From Nakamurella sp. (lineage in GTDB: Bacteria > Actinomycetota > Actinomycetes > Mycobacteriales > Nakamurellaceae), in assembly GCA_017848755.1 (NCBI GenBank), contig JAFIHI010000131.1:1-34540 (forward strand): a DNA stretch of 34,540 bases. Reading direction: 5' to 3'. The notes under the pieces were generated by a model. That model was given only the letters and a program-made list of their open reading frames with translations. It searched no databases and was not told the DNA's origin. Positions 15,827 through 23,603 of this stretch are shown here, in pieces. Made by a program: the position numbers and the translations under genes. Position 1 is the stretch's first letter. Every line of letters starts with the position of its first letter.

Positions 15827-16030
15827 GTCCGGTAAGACGAAGGTCCCACACTCGCGTGCGCAGAAGATCCTGTGCTACCGCCTGTGCGAGGTTATTGGCC
15901 CGTCCGTAGCGGTGTGGCACCACTGCGCCGCGACACGCATTGCCCCACAACCTATGTGGGCTTGAGGACGTTGAAACCCAGCGCGATGTCATGGATACCA
16001 TCCAGCGCCGCGCTCTGCCTTGGAGGCACT

Positions 16031-17665
16031 ATGACGGAGATACGAAAACCCGTACTCATCGTGGGCGGGAGCCTGGTCGGCCTCACCACGTCCGCTTTGC
16101 TCGGCGCGCACGGCATCGACAGTCTCGTAGTCGAGCGGCACACCGGAACGGCCATCCACCCGCGGGCCGCGTCCTTCCACCAGCGCACCATGGAGATCTT
16201 CCGTACCATCGAGATTGACGAGAAGGTCGAGGCCGCAGCGGATCTCGAGTTCGTCCAGCAAGGCGCGATCATGGCGGTGGAGACCCTCGCCGGAAAGGAA
16301 CTGGCGTATTTCCAGGCGAACTACAACTCCGGTGTCGAGCATCTGAGCGCGACGCCGCGCCTGTTCATCACCCAGATCGGCCTCGAGCCGATCCTGCGCG
16401 ACCGGGCCCGTGAGTACGGCGCCGACATCCGTTTCAATACCGAGCTTGTCGACTTCACGCAAGACGACGACGGGATCCACGCGACGATCCGCTCCCGCGA
16501 GGACGGGTCGACGAGCACAGTGCATGCGGACTATCTGGTGGCCGCCGATGGTGCGCACAGCGCAATCCGTGAACGACTCGGCATCCCGCTGGCGGGTCGC
16601 GGAACCTTCGCAAACTGCGTCACGATCTACTTCAAGTCGGACGTGCGCAGCATGATCGGCGATCGGAATCTGAGCGTCATCTACGTCAACCATCCGGAGT
16701 TCCTGGCCTTCTTCCGGTTCTCGATCACGGCGGATTCCGGGTTCCTGGCGGTCTTCTCGACGAAATCGGCCGATGGCACGAAGGACACCAACGTCAGCGC
16801 GGACCTCAGCAACGAACGGCTCACCTACTTCGTGCGCACGGCGCTCGGCGCGCCCGCCGACTGGCCGATCGAGATCGAGAGCGTACAGAGCTGGGAGGCC
16901 TCGGCCGGTTGGGCCACGGCTTTCCGGTCCGGTCGGGTGCTGCTGGCCGGCGACAGTGCGCACACCATGCCGCCGACCGGCGGATTCGGTGGCAACACCG
17001 GCATCGCGGACGCACACAACCTGGCGTGGAAACTCGCGCATGTGCTGCGCGGTACGGCCGGCGCGGACCTGCTGGATACCTACGATGCCGAGCGGCGCCC
17101 GAACAGTGCCCTGGTGGCCGAACAGGCCTACGCCCGGTACGTGGCACGGTTGGACCCGGATCTGCCGAAGGAGAACCTGGCCGAGGAGCTCGACGACGCC
17201 GCTGTGGAACTCGGCGCGGTGTACGGATCGCATGCCGTGATCACCGAGGGCTCGGAGCTACCGGACACCCACAACCCGCGCACGGGAGCGCTTCTCGTCG
17301 GTTCCCGGGCACCGCACATGTGGCTCGAGCGGGACGGTGCGCAGCTTTCCACGCTCGACCTCGTGCAGCGTGGCTTTTTGTTGCTCACCGGCGCGGACGG
17401 CCAGGAATGGTGCGATGCTGCCGCTGTCGTGGGCCGCGAACTCGGAGTCGACGTGAGCGCGGTGTCGGTCGGCTCCGGCGCGGCCGTGAGCGACCCGTCG
17501 GGCACTTTCTGCGAGGTCTACGGGATCGAACCGTCCGGCGCAGTACTCATCCGGCCCGACGACATCGTCGCCTGGCGCAGCGTCGGAGCCGGTGCGGATC
17601 CCGCCGGCGCCCTCCGCTCCGCGATGACGGCGCTCCTCGCTATCCACGCGCCGGCCATGAGCTAA
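16031..17665 (+). CDS. FAD-dependent aromatic-ring monooxygenase (PheA/TfdB / FAD_binding_3 family)
   Basis: 544 residues from ATG 16031 with GGAGG just upstream. The dinucleotide-binding VLIVGGSLVGLTTSALL, RAASFHQRTMEIFRTI, the mid-domain VAADGAHSAIRERLGI (DG motif) and RVLLAGDSAHTMPPTGGFGG (second FAD motif) place it with flavin hydroxylases acting on phenols or polyketide-like aromatics. The C-terminal 150 residues form the thioredoxin-like domain of this group (GSRAPHMWL onward, ending GALRSAMTALLAIH). It would use NAD(P)H and O2 to hydroxylate a small ring substrate; the substrate is unknown. It shares the TGTTCAGTAT box with the amidohydrolase and M24 operon, suggesting a common pathway. 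It is convergent with the amidohydrolase, but a toxin-antitoxin cassette lies between. Confidence 0.88.
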   Translation: MTEIRKPVLIVGGSLVGLTTSALLGAHGIDSLVVERHTGTAIHPRAASFHQRTMEIFRTIEIDEKVEAAADLEFVQQGAIMAVETLAGKELAYFQANYNSGVEHLSATPRLFITQIGLEPILRDRAREYGADIRFNTELVDFTQDDDGIHATIRSREDGSTSTVHADYLVAADGAHSAIRERLGIPLAGRGTFANCVTIYFKSDVRSMIGDRNLSVIYVNHPEFLAFFRFSITADSGFLAVFSTKSADGTKDTNVSADLSNERLTYFVRTALGAPADWPIEIESVQSWEASAGWATAFRSGRVLLAGDSAHTMPPTGGFGGNTGIADAHNLAWKLAHVLRGTAGADLLDTYDAERRPNSALVAEQAYARYVARLDPDLPKENLAEELDDAAVELGAVYGSHAVITEGSELPDTHNPRTGALLVGSRAPHMWLERDGAQLSTLDLVQRGFLLLTGADGQEWCDAAAVVGRELGVDVSAVSVGSGAAVSDPSGTFCEVYGIEPSGAVLIRPDDIVAWRSVGAGADPAGALRSAMTALLAIHAPAMS

Positions 17666-17684
17666 CCGCACGCGCGGGGAGAGC

Positions 17685-17727
17685 AGATGGAGCCCCCGTT
17701 CGGCTGCCGGGCCGAATGAGGGCTCCG
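17685..17727. repeat. Left copy of a 43-bp hairpin direct repeat (degenerate terminator)
   Basis: This sequence begins 20 bases after the monooxygenase stop and matches the copy at 18691-18732 in about 40 of 43 columns (two substitutions, one gap). The stem ggagcccccgttcggc pairs with 17711-17726 with one mismatch and one G-T wobble. It would terminate the monooxygenase transcript. Confidence 0.85.
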
Positions 17728-17731
17728 TCAC

Positions 17732-17737
17732 TAGACT
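17732..17737 (+). promoter_or_regulatory. Possible -10 element giving a leaderless toxin-antitoxin transcript
   Basis: TAGACT fits TANNNT and ends 7 bases before the GTG at 17745. No ribosome site precedes that GTG, so a leaderless transcript, common in actinobacteria, is plausible. No clear -35 is present. Confidence 0.4.
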
Positions 17738-17744
17738 CGGCGGC

Positions 17745-18089
17745 GTGCCGTACACACCCTCTGACCTTGCCGCGACGCTGGCGGCGTCTGAAGAGTCCAA
17801 CTATGTACGGGTGGTCGCGGACTGGCTCGCGCGCGGTAGCGTCACGCAGACGGCCCCGGCGTTGACCGGGGATCGCCTTCGTGACGCCCTCGTCGCCGCC
17901 GCGGTGGCGCATCTGGCGCGAACCGCGGGTATCTCAGTGCCACCGTGGACGCGCGAACCCGGCCGGATACTCGACGCATTTTGGCACCCTGGGCGCAACG
18001 CGTTCTTCGCGTATGCGCTCGCGCACGCGCCTGCCGAATTCGCGACGCGCGGCATCTTGATCGAGCGTGATTCGCTGGTGTCCGTATGA
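17745..18089 (+). CDS. Small partner (probable antitoxin) of a DUF6036-type nucleotidyltransferase
   Basis: 114 residues, GTG start at 17745. I do not recognise a strong domain, but the protein has a helical N-terminus (TPSDLAATLAASEESNYVRVV) and the ending APAEFATRGILIERDSLVSV. That ending resembles the tail of small proteins encoded directly before DUF6036/AbiEii-like nucleotidyltransferases in actinobacteria (SP-x-x-FR-x-RGI-x-I pattern). It overlaps the next gene by ATGA, so the two are translationally coupled. Antitoxin function is inferred from this arrangement. The gene lies inside a cassette bracketed by direct hairpin repeats. Confidence 0.65.
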   Translation: MPYTPSDLAATLAASEESNYVRVVADWLARGSVTQTAPALTGDRLRDALVAAAVAHLARTAGISVPPWTREPGRILDAFWHPGRNAFFAYALAHAPAEFATRGILIERDSLVSV

Positions 18090-18655
18090 CTAGCCCTGAT
18101 AGCGACCGGGATGCCGACATCGATCGCGGAACAGATAGAGGTCTGTCGCGTGCGGATATCACGGAACTCCTCGCAGAGCTTGGTGCTCGTCTTGACTCCC
18201 AGGGAATTCGCGGTGACCTGTTTGTCGTCGGCGGCGCGGCTATGGCCCTGGCCTATAGCACGCGGCGATTGACGGCGGACGTGGACGGCGTCTTCGAGCC
18301 GAAGATGCTGATATACGACGCTGCCACCGAAATCGCCGCGCGACATGTCGGGCTGCCAGCCGATTGGCTCAATGACGCGGTCAAGGGATTACTTCCAGGC
18401 ACGGACAGTCAGGCACGGGTGATTCTCGACCTGCCAGGGCTCACCGTAAGCGTGCCGTCTCCCCGGTATCTTCTGGCGCTCAAAGTGCAAGCCGCACGGA
18501 TCGACCGGGATGCCGACGATATCCTCACGCTCGCGGAGGCTTGCGGGGCTCGGACTGCTGCAGAAGTGCTCGACATCGCTGCGGCAGTGGTCGGCGCGGC
18601 GCGGCTGCAACCGAAGGCGCAATTCTTGGTTGAGGAATTGTTCGCTGACCAGTGA
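18086..18655 (+). CDS. DUF6036-family nucleotidyltransferase, probable toxin
   Basis: 189 residues. FVVGGAAMALAYSTRRLTADVDGVF (GG at 49-50, Asp at 65 and 67) is the nucleotidyltransferase signature hG-G-x(13-14)-D-h-D. The later LALKVQAARIDRDADDILTL is the Lys...Asp-Asp motif usual in DUF6036 and AbiEii/MenT-like proteins. Relatives such as MenT act as toxins by adding nucleotides to tRNA; whether this one does so is inference. The N-terminal 20 residues are Asp/Arg-rich and probably disordered. Third-position GC looks lower than in neighbouring genes, consistent with acquisition by transfer. It ends 35 bases before the right hairpin repeat. Confidence 0.75.
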   Translation: MTSPDSDRDADIDRGTDRGLSRADITELLAELGARLDSQGIRGDLFVVGGAAMALAYSTRRLTADVDGVFEPKMLIYDAATEIAARHVGLPADWLNDAVKGLLPGTDSQARVILDLPGLTVSVPSPRYLLALKVQAARIDRDADDILTLAEACGARTAAEVLDIAAAVVGAARLQPKAQFLVEELFADQ

Positions 18656-18690
18656 CAGTGTGAAACGTTTGTGCGGCAGGCGAAGCGGGT

Positions 18691-18732
18691 AGATGGAGCC
18701 CCCGTTCGGCTGCCGGCCGAACGGGGGCTCCG
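18691..18732. repeat. Right copy of the hairpin direct repeat (intact bidirectional terminator)
   Basis: The 16-base arms 18695-18710 and 18716-18731 are perfectly complementary around a 5-base loop (tgccg). It lies 20 bases from the amidohydrolase stop on the minus strand. The left copy lies the same 20 bases from the monooxygenase stop, and the cassette sits between them. Confidence 0.88.
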
Positions 18733-18751
18733 CTGATTCCGTGCTGATCGA

Positions 18752-20182
18752 TCAGTCGACCGGGGCATCGCTCTTCCGGTACTGGTACGGGTTCGTGAGG
18801 ATCTCGGTTTCCGGAATGTCGGGGAACATGCCGCCGCGCCACGTTTCCTCGCCGAGCTGACCGCTCAGGAACTCCACGGTGTCGGCGATCTGCGATTTCA
18901 CCGACGCCAGATCCCCGGCGACCAGTTTGCCTTCCAGCTTCACCGGTTCGCCGCCGACCAGCACGGTGTGCACGTCGCCGCGGCCGGCCTGGTACACGAC
19001 ATGGCCGTACGGGTTGATGATCGGAACCATGGTGGGGGAGTCGTCGTTCTTGATCAGCACGACGTCGGCGAGCTTACCGGGCTCGAGACTGCCTATCTGG
19101 TCCCACTTTCCGAGCGCCTTGGCGCCGCCACGCGTGGCCCAATCGACCACGTCCTCAACCCGCAGCTTGAGGTGGGTGATGGTTTCGCCCTTCTGATGGG
19201 CGGTGTGGTGCTCCATGGCGCGATCGGCGCCGATCGTCGCACGCATGGCGGAGAACATGTCCGCACTCATCCAGACGCTGGTATCGATCGAGAGCGAAGG
19301 CTGGATGCCGTGCTGCCGGATTCGGTTCGACGGCGGATAGCCCTGGCCGCAGGTGGTCTCGCTCTCCGTGGCGAGTGACGCGACGCCGCCGGTGGCCGCG
19401 ATCATGGCAAGTGAGTCGTCGCTGAGCGAGGCGCAGTGCACGTAGATGGTGCCCGGTTCCATGACGCCCGCGTCGTACATCTCCTTGACGCCCGCGTCGT
19501 TGGTCGCGCCCCACACACCGGCGTGCGTCGTCACCGTGACGCCGAGATCCTTGGCCGCTTCGAATGCCGCGCGTTCCGGGAATGATGGATCCTCCGGGAC
19601 GTCGAAAGCGATTTGTGCGCCGAACATCTGGGAATCGTCCCGAGCGCGTTCGATGATGCGGCGGACCGCCGGGTCGTGTGTCCACTGCGCGGGCGGCGCG
19701 GTGATGTTTCCGTACGCCAGCACGTAGCGGCCGGGGGAGGAGCGCAGCGCGTCGAGCGCGGCTTCGCCGTGCTCGGGGGTGCGCAGCCCATGCGACCAGT
19801 CCACGCTCGTGGTGACCCCGGACTCCACAGCGTCCAATGCCGAGAGGAGATCGCCAGCGGCCACGTCCTGCGGGCGGAACTTCATCCCGTGCTCGAGGTA
19901 GTACCACACGAAGTACTGCGTCAGCGTCCAGTCGGCGCCGTACGCGCGCATGGCCGTCTGCCACATGTGACGATGGGTGTCGATCATGCCCGGCATGAGA
20001 ATCCCGCCCTGGGCGGAGATCTCGGCCGTTCCGTCCGGAACCGTGAGGTTCGGGCCGACCTGCGCGATCTTCCCGTCGACGACGAGGACGTCGCCGTCGG
20101 GGATGACGGTGTGGGCGTCATCCATCTGGAGCACAATCCCATTGCGGAAGACAATGGGCTGGCCGAGTGTGATGTGTGACAT
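18752..20182 (-). CDS. Amidohydrolase-family metal hydrolase/deaminase (TrzA/AtzB-like)
   Basis: 476 residues from ATG 20182, AGGAGG about 12 bases upstream. The composite beta/TIM-barrel fold of the amidohydrolase superfamily is shown by MPGMIDTHRHMWQ (metal His 70 and 72), TTHAGVWG (His 220), VHCASLSDD (His 249) and SIDTSVW (Asp 300). The C-terminal GSLEPGKLADVVLI is typical. Such enzymes deaminate or dechlorinate N-heterocycles, purine-like rings or related amides. The usual Glu following the third His (H-x-x-E) is not seen here (HAGVWG), which argues for an unusual substrate. No signal peptide; cytoplasmic. Its promoter region carries the shared TGTTCAGTAT box, linking it to the monooxygenase and M24 operon. 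Confidence 0.9.
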   Translation of the reverse strand: MSHITLGQPIVFRNGIVLQMDDAHTVIPDGDVLVVDGKIAQVGPNLTVPDGTAEISAQGGILMPGMIDTHRHMWQTAMRAYGADWTLTQYFVWYYLEHGMKFRPQDVAAGDLLSALDAVESGVTTSVDWSHGLRTPEHGEAALDALRSSPGRYVLAYGNITAPPAQWTHDPAVRRIIERARDDSQMFGAQIAFDVPEDPSFPERAAFEAAKDLGVTVTTHAGVWGATNDAGVKEMYDAGVMEPGTIYVHCASLSDDSLAMIAATGGVASLATESETTCGQGYPPSNRIRQHGIQPSLSIDTSVWMSADMFSAMRATIGADRAMEHHTAHQKGETITHLKLRVEDVVDWATRGGAKALGKWDQIGSLEPGKLADVVLIKNDDSPTMVPIINPYGHVVYQAGRGDVHTVLVGGEPVKLEGKLVAGDLASVKSQIADTVEFLSGQLGEETWRGGMFPDIPETEILTNPYQYRKSDAPVD

Positions 20183-20303
20183 TCGCCGCTCAACCTCCTG
20201 GAGTTTGTTCCTCCGCGGCGAACGGCAGCTGGTGACGCCGGTTCGCCGACGGTCCGAGTCGATGTGACCGATTCGGCATGGACTATGAGCGTGATGTTAA
20301 TTT

Positions 20304-20313
20304 ATACTGAACA
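20304..20313. promoter_or_regulatory. Shared TGTTCAGTAT box upstream of the amidohydrolase
   Basis: Read on the minus strand as CTGTTCAGTATAAAT, in a locally AT-rich stretch 122 bases before the amidohydrolase ATG. TATAAA directly following could be a -10, so the box would overlap the core promoter and fit repression. The rest of the 282-base gap 20183-20464 shows nothing else recognisable. Confidence 0.6.
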
Positions 20314-20464
20314 GCCTGTCTAGGGTGGCGCCCGAATTCCGGCCATCCGGATCGCTACGAGATGCGAGCGTGGCCTGGCATGATGTCGCGATGGACGTGT
20401 ACGCGTGAGGAGTTCGGCGACGTCGAATATGCGGTCACACGCGAGGAGTGGGAGGCAGCCAGGG

Positions 20465-21175
20465 CTATACGTCGTCGATGACGACCCAGATGCCCACGGC
20501 GGTTACTACGCCCTCATTGCGGAAGCGGTGCGGTGTGCTGGACCGGAAACTCACGGCGTCGCCGGATGTCAGTGTCCGTTCCAGATCGCCGAGTTGCATG
20601 ACGAGTTCGCCCGACAGCACATACCCGTATTCGGTGCCGGGGTGGCTCATCAACTCACCGGTGCTCGATGCGCTGCCGGGCTCATAGGAAATCCGCAAGA
20701 AGTCGACGCGCTGACCGGGGATCTGGCCCATGACCTCCCAAACCACGCCCGAATCGAGCGTGATCGCTTCGCGCGTACCCGATGTCGTGACCGGGGAATC
20801 GGCAACGGTGCCGCCCGTGCCCGCGGTGCCGCCAGAATCCGGCGTCGGCACCTGTGCCGGCGCCGTTCGCCCCGCGACGGGGTTGAGCGCGATCATGGCC
20901 GCGAGCCCCGCCGTCGCCACCGGGTATTGCCCCGGAACGACGTCATCCCCGTTCGGCTCGCTAGGTGATTCGAGGAGATCGGACACCGGGACGCCCAGGG
21001 CGCCCGTGATCGCATAGAGCGTGCTGACACTGGGCCGCAGCCTGCCGGTTTCGATCTGCGACACCAGACTCGCCGAGACGTTGGCCTGCCGCGCGAGGGC
21101 TCGCAGGCTGGTTCCGCGTTCCAGTCGCGCCGCCCGGATCCGCTGGCCGATCGGCGGAATACGTACCTGTCCCAT
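20465..21175 (-). CDS. XRE-type HTH regulator with C-terminal cupin sensor domain
   Basis: 236 residues from ATG 21175 (GTG 21178 also in frame). The N-terminal helix-turn-helix is clear: IGQRIRAARLERGTSLRALA, then NVSASLVSQIETGRLRPSVSTL. The C-terminal cupin (about 165-236) has FLRISYEPGSAS, GTEYGYVLSGELVMQLG and PHRFRNEG, a small-molecule-sensing fold. Between them lies a long Gly/Thr/Pro/Ala-rich linker of about 60 residues, longer than in most XRE-cupin regulators, whose start (NGDDVVPGQYP) coincides with a dispersed motif copy. It is divergent from the M24 operon and follows the TGTTCAGTAT box of the amidohydrolase, making it the best candidate to control the catabolic block. Confidence 0.9.
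   Translation of the reverse strand: MGQVRIPPIGQRIRAARLERGTSLRALARQANVSASLVSQIETGRLRPSVSTLYAITGALGVPVSDLLESPSEPNGDDVVPGQYPVATAGLAAMIALNPVAGRTAPAQVPTPDSGGTAGTGGTVADSPVTTSGTREAITLDSGVVWEVMGQIPGQRVDFLRISYEPGSASSTGELMSHPGTEYGYVLSGELVMQLGDLERTLTSGDAVSFRSSTPHRFRNEGVVTAVGIWVVIDDV
20935..20951 (-). repeat. Dispersed motif copy in the XRE-cupin linker
   Basis: Minus-strand CGGGGATGACGTCGTTC, one mismatch (G for T at position 5) with an exact core. It is translated as part of DDVVPG in the non-conserved linker. Confidence 0.65.
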
Positions 21176-21225
21176 CACGCCCCCGAGTCACTTCTGCCAA
21201 GGCCGCGATCCGCCCGCCGGGACAC

Positions 21226-21254
21226 TTGACCGCCACCAGGGAGCAATCTACAGT
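21226..21254 (+). promoter_or_regulatory. Probable promoter of the M24-bicupin-SDR operon
   Basis: TTGACC (21226-21231), 17-base spacer, TACAGT (21249-21254). The same -10 hexamer is used by the proposed E1 promoter at 32608-32636. The TGTTCAGTAT box begins 10 bases downstream, covering the likely start site. Confidence 0.55.
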
Positions 21255-21263
21255 GCTGATAAC

Positions 21264-21273
21264 TGTTCAGTAT
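21264..21273. promoter_or_regulatory. Shared TGTTCAGTAT box upstream of the M24 operon
   Basis: ACTGTTCAGTATGCC; here the dyad ACTG-TT-CAGT is complete. It lies between the divergent XRE-cupin gene and the M24 gene, just after the proposed -10, a position suited to a repressor. Confidence 0.65.
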
Positions 21274-21334
21274 GCCTAAACATCTGGCGGGTAGGAGCGG
21301 CCGCGGCGACATCGCCCCGCGGAAGGAGCATCAC

Positions 21335-22666
21335 ATGACCGTTCGAACCTTCGGCACCAATGCGGTTGACTGGGAACAACGTATCGATCTGGATCGGCTT
21401 CGCACCGAACGACTGGCGAGACTCCGCGCCACGCTTGACGCTTCGGAACTCGGGTCGCTGCTCACCTTCGACTTCGCGAACATCCGCTACATGACGGCGA
21501 CGCATATCGGCACGTGGGCGATGGACAAGCTGATCCGCTTCGCGGTGCTTCCACGCGGCGGCGATCCGGTGCTGTGGGATTTCGGGTCGGCGGCCAGACA
21601 CCACCAGCTGTTCAACCCCTGGCTCGACGGTGACAAGCGTGCTCGCGCAGGCATTTCCACGCTGCGGGGTGCCTTCAATCCGGAGGCCGGCATCGCCGAG
21701 GATGTCGCCAAGAAGGTCGCCACGGTGCTGCGTGAGCACGGGCTGGCTGATGCACCGATCGGCGTGGACCTGGTCGAGATGCCGATTCTCTCGGCGCTGC
21801 AAGCCGAAGGGCTGACCGTGGTCGACGGCCAGCAGGTATTCCTCGAGGCGCGGAAACACAAGACGGCGGCCGAGATCTCGCTCCTCACCCAGGCATGTCC
21901 GATGGTGGATGCGGCCTACGAGGACCTCTACGAGTTTCTGCGGCCGGGGGTGCGTGAGAACGAGTGCGTGGGCGTGGTTTCCAAGACGCTCTACGACCTC
22001 GGCAGCGAGTACGTCGAGGGCGTGAACGCGATTTCCGGCGAACGTTGCGCGCCGCACCCGCACGTGTACTCGGACCGTTTGATGCGTCCGGGCGACCCGG
22101 CGTTCTTCGACATCCTGCACAGCCACATGGGTTACCGCACCTGCTACTACCGCTGTTTCGCGGTGGGCAGTGCCTCACCGGTGATGCGGGACGCGTACAC
22201 CCGTTGCCGCGAATACATGGACGAGGCGATCGCGCTGGTCCGGCCGGGCGCGACGACGGCGGACATCGTCTCGGTGTGGCCCACTGCGCAGGAGTTCGGG
22301 TTTCCCAGCGAGGAGGCGGCGTTCGCACTGCAGTACGGCCACGGTGTGGGCCTGTCGATCTGGGAGAAGCCGATCTTCTCGCGGCTCGTCTCGCTCGACC
22401 ACCCCGAGACCCTCGAGGAGGGAATGGTTTTCGCGCTCGAGACGTATTGGCCGGCCGGAGACGGCTGGTCGGCCGCCCGCATCGAGGAAGAAGTGGTGGT
22501 GACGGCGGACGGCTGCGAGGTCATCACCAAGTTTCCCGCCGAGGAACTGCTGGTGGCCGGTCGCCGGTACTGGTCGGTCGGTGGGCCGTTGCCGAGTATC
22601 CGGGAATCGCAATCGCATCTGAACACGGCCGCCGGGCGCGGCGAGAAGAAGGGAGCCCATTCGTGA
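21335..22666 (+). CDS. M24-family (creatinase/aminopeptidase-fold) hydrolase with an altered metal site
   Basis: 443 residues from ATG 21335 with GGAAGGAG 7 bases upstream. The pita-bread fold is clear from the C-terminal half: VEGVNAISGERCAPHPH, GDPAFFDI (Asp 259), QYGHGVGLSIWEKP (His 336), EEGMVFALET (Glu 369) and RIEEEVVVTADG (Glu 384). The second metal Asp (GY-x-x-D-x-x-R) is replaced: the segment is GYRTCYYRCF with Cys 270 at the Asp position. This departs from Xaa-Pro aminopeptidases and is more like C-N hydrolases of the creatinase group or other non-peptidase M24 members. It heads an operon with the bicupin (GTGA overlap). The substrate is unknown; the setting suggests a small C-N compound, not a peptide. 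Confidence 0.87.
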   Translation: MTVRTFGTNAVDWEQRIDLDRLRTERLARLRATLDASELGSLLTFDFANIRYMTATHIGTWAMDKLIRFAVLPRGGDPVLWDFGSAARHHQLFNPWLDGDKRARAGISTLRGAFNPEAGIAEDVAKKVATVLREHGLADAPIGVDLVEMPILSALQAEGLTVVDGQQVFLEARKHKTAAEISLLTQACPMVDAAYEDLYEFLRPGVRENECVGVVSKTLYDLGSEYVEGVNAISGERCAPHPHVYSDRLMRPGDPAFFDILHSHMGYRTCYYRCFAVGSASPVMRDAYTRCREYMDEAIALVRPGATTADIVSVWPTAQEFGFPSEEAAFALQYGHGVGLSIWEKPIFSRLVSLDHPETLEEGMVFALETYWPAGDGWSAARIEEEVVVTADGCEVITKFPAEELLVAGRRYWSVGGPLPSIRESQSHLNTAAGRGEKKGAHS

Positions 22667-23559
22667 CCGATCACCTCGTCGCCCGCGCTGCCGATGCGGT
22701 CTGGGCACCGGCTGGCGGGGCGTTGGCGGCTGCGTCCGGCTACCTTGGTTGGTCTGCGGTCGGGTCCGATAGTCCGGCTGTGCACACGGGTTTCGGCCTC
22801 GGACGGATGGAGCCCGGCGGCCGCATCCCGTGGCATGTGCATTCTTACGAGGAGAGCCTGCATGTCACCGCAGGCGAGGTGGTCGTGCAGACCCCGGAGG
22901 GAGCGGCGCTGCTCACCGCTGGCGAATACGGGCTCATCCCGATCGGGGTACCACACGCGCTGCGCAACGAGGGCGCCGTACGGGCGGATTGGGCCCGCTG
23001 CTCCGCTCCTGCTCCGCGGGCGGAGCATCACGGTGATACCGAGACTGTTCCGGCCCTGCCCGATGTCGCCCCGATTCGTATCGATGTCCGTGATCCGCGC
23101 ACCCGCAACTACGGGCACGTCGCGCCGGAGCATATGGATCGCGACCGGCAGGGACAGGAGAATCTCGCCGTGTCGGCGTCCATGCGCACGGCTCTTCTTG
23201 TCTACAGCGGGATCTCGCTGAAGATGATGGTGGATACCGATCTCGGCGCCACGCAGGCCAACATGTTCATGGTGCAGTACGAGCCGGGCGGTCTAGCCTC
23301 GCCACACGACCACCCGCTGGAGGAGACCTATTACGTCACCGACGGCAGCGTGCTCGCGACGTTCGACGGGATCGAATACGACTTGCACGCCGGCGATATC
23401 GCGTGGGCGGGTGTGGGCTGCGTGCACTCGTTCCGGAATGTCACCGACACCACCGTGACGTGGCTGGAGACGCAGTCGCCACTGCCGCCGCCGCGGCACG
23501 CCGACCGCTTCAGGCGCGACGGGGACTACCTGCGGGACGCCTTGAAGACGGAATCCTGA
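22663..23559 (+). CDS. Bicupin protein, ureidoglycine-aminohydrolase-like arrangement
   Basis: 298 residues from GTG 22663, overlapping the previous TGA, with AAGGGAG 8 bases upstream. Two full cupin domains are visible, each with a complete metal site: H58, H60, E64, H98 in the first, and H215, H217, E221, H255 in the second. Most bicupins keep only one metal site, so two intact sites are notable. The layout resembles (S)-ureidoglycine aminohydrolase and other bicupin isomerases or dioxygenases. A role in opening or rearranging a small nitrogen-containing intermediate is inference. Spacing and overlap show it is co-transcribed with the M24 gene. Confidence 0.85.
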   Translation: MTDHLVARAADAVWAPAGGALAAASGYLGWSAVGSDSPAVHTGFGLGRMEPGGRIPWHVHSYEESLHVTAGEVVVQTPEGAALLTAGEYGLIPIGVPHALRNEGAVRADWARCSAPAPRAEHHGDTETVPALPDVAPIRIDVRDPRTRNYGHVAPEHMDRDRQGQENLAVSASMRTALLVYSGISLKMMVDTDLGATQANMFMVQYEPGGLASPHDHPLEETYYVTDGSVLATFDGIEYDLHAGDIAWAGVGCVHSFRNVTDTTVTWLETQSPLPPPRHADRFRRDGDYLRDALKTES

Positions 23560-23603
23560 ACACCGACAACAGACACACCCCCACGAAACGGAGCAGCATC
23601 CTC

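Noticed and set aside
15827..16030. Riboswitch in the long leader of the FAD monooxygenase
   Set aside because: No conserved FMN, cobalamin, SAM or other riboswitch core could be recognised; the leader shows only weak local pairing.
16643..16690. agcgtcatctacg and similar sequences as further dispersed motif copies
   Set aside because: They match only the short CGTCAT part; agreement with the GTTC and CGAG ends is at chance level. The same applies to 10234, 15819, 16031 and 29306.
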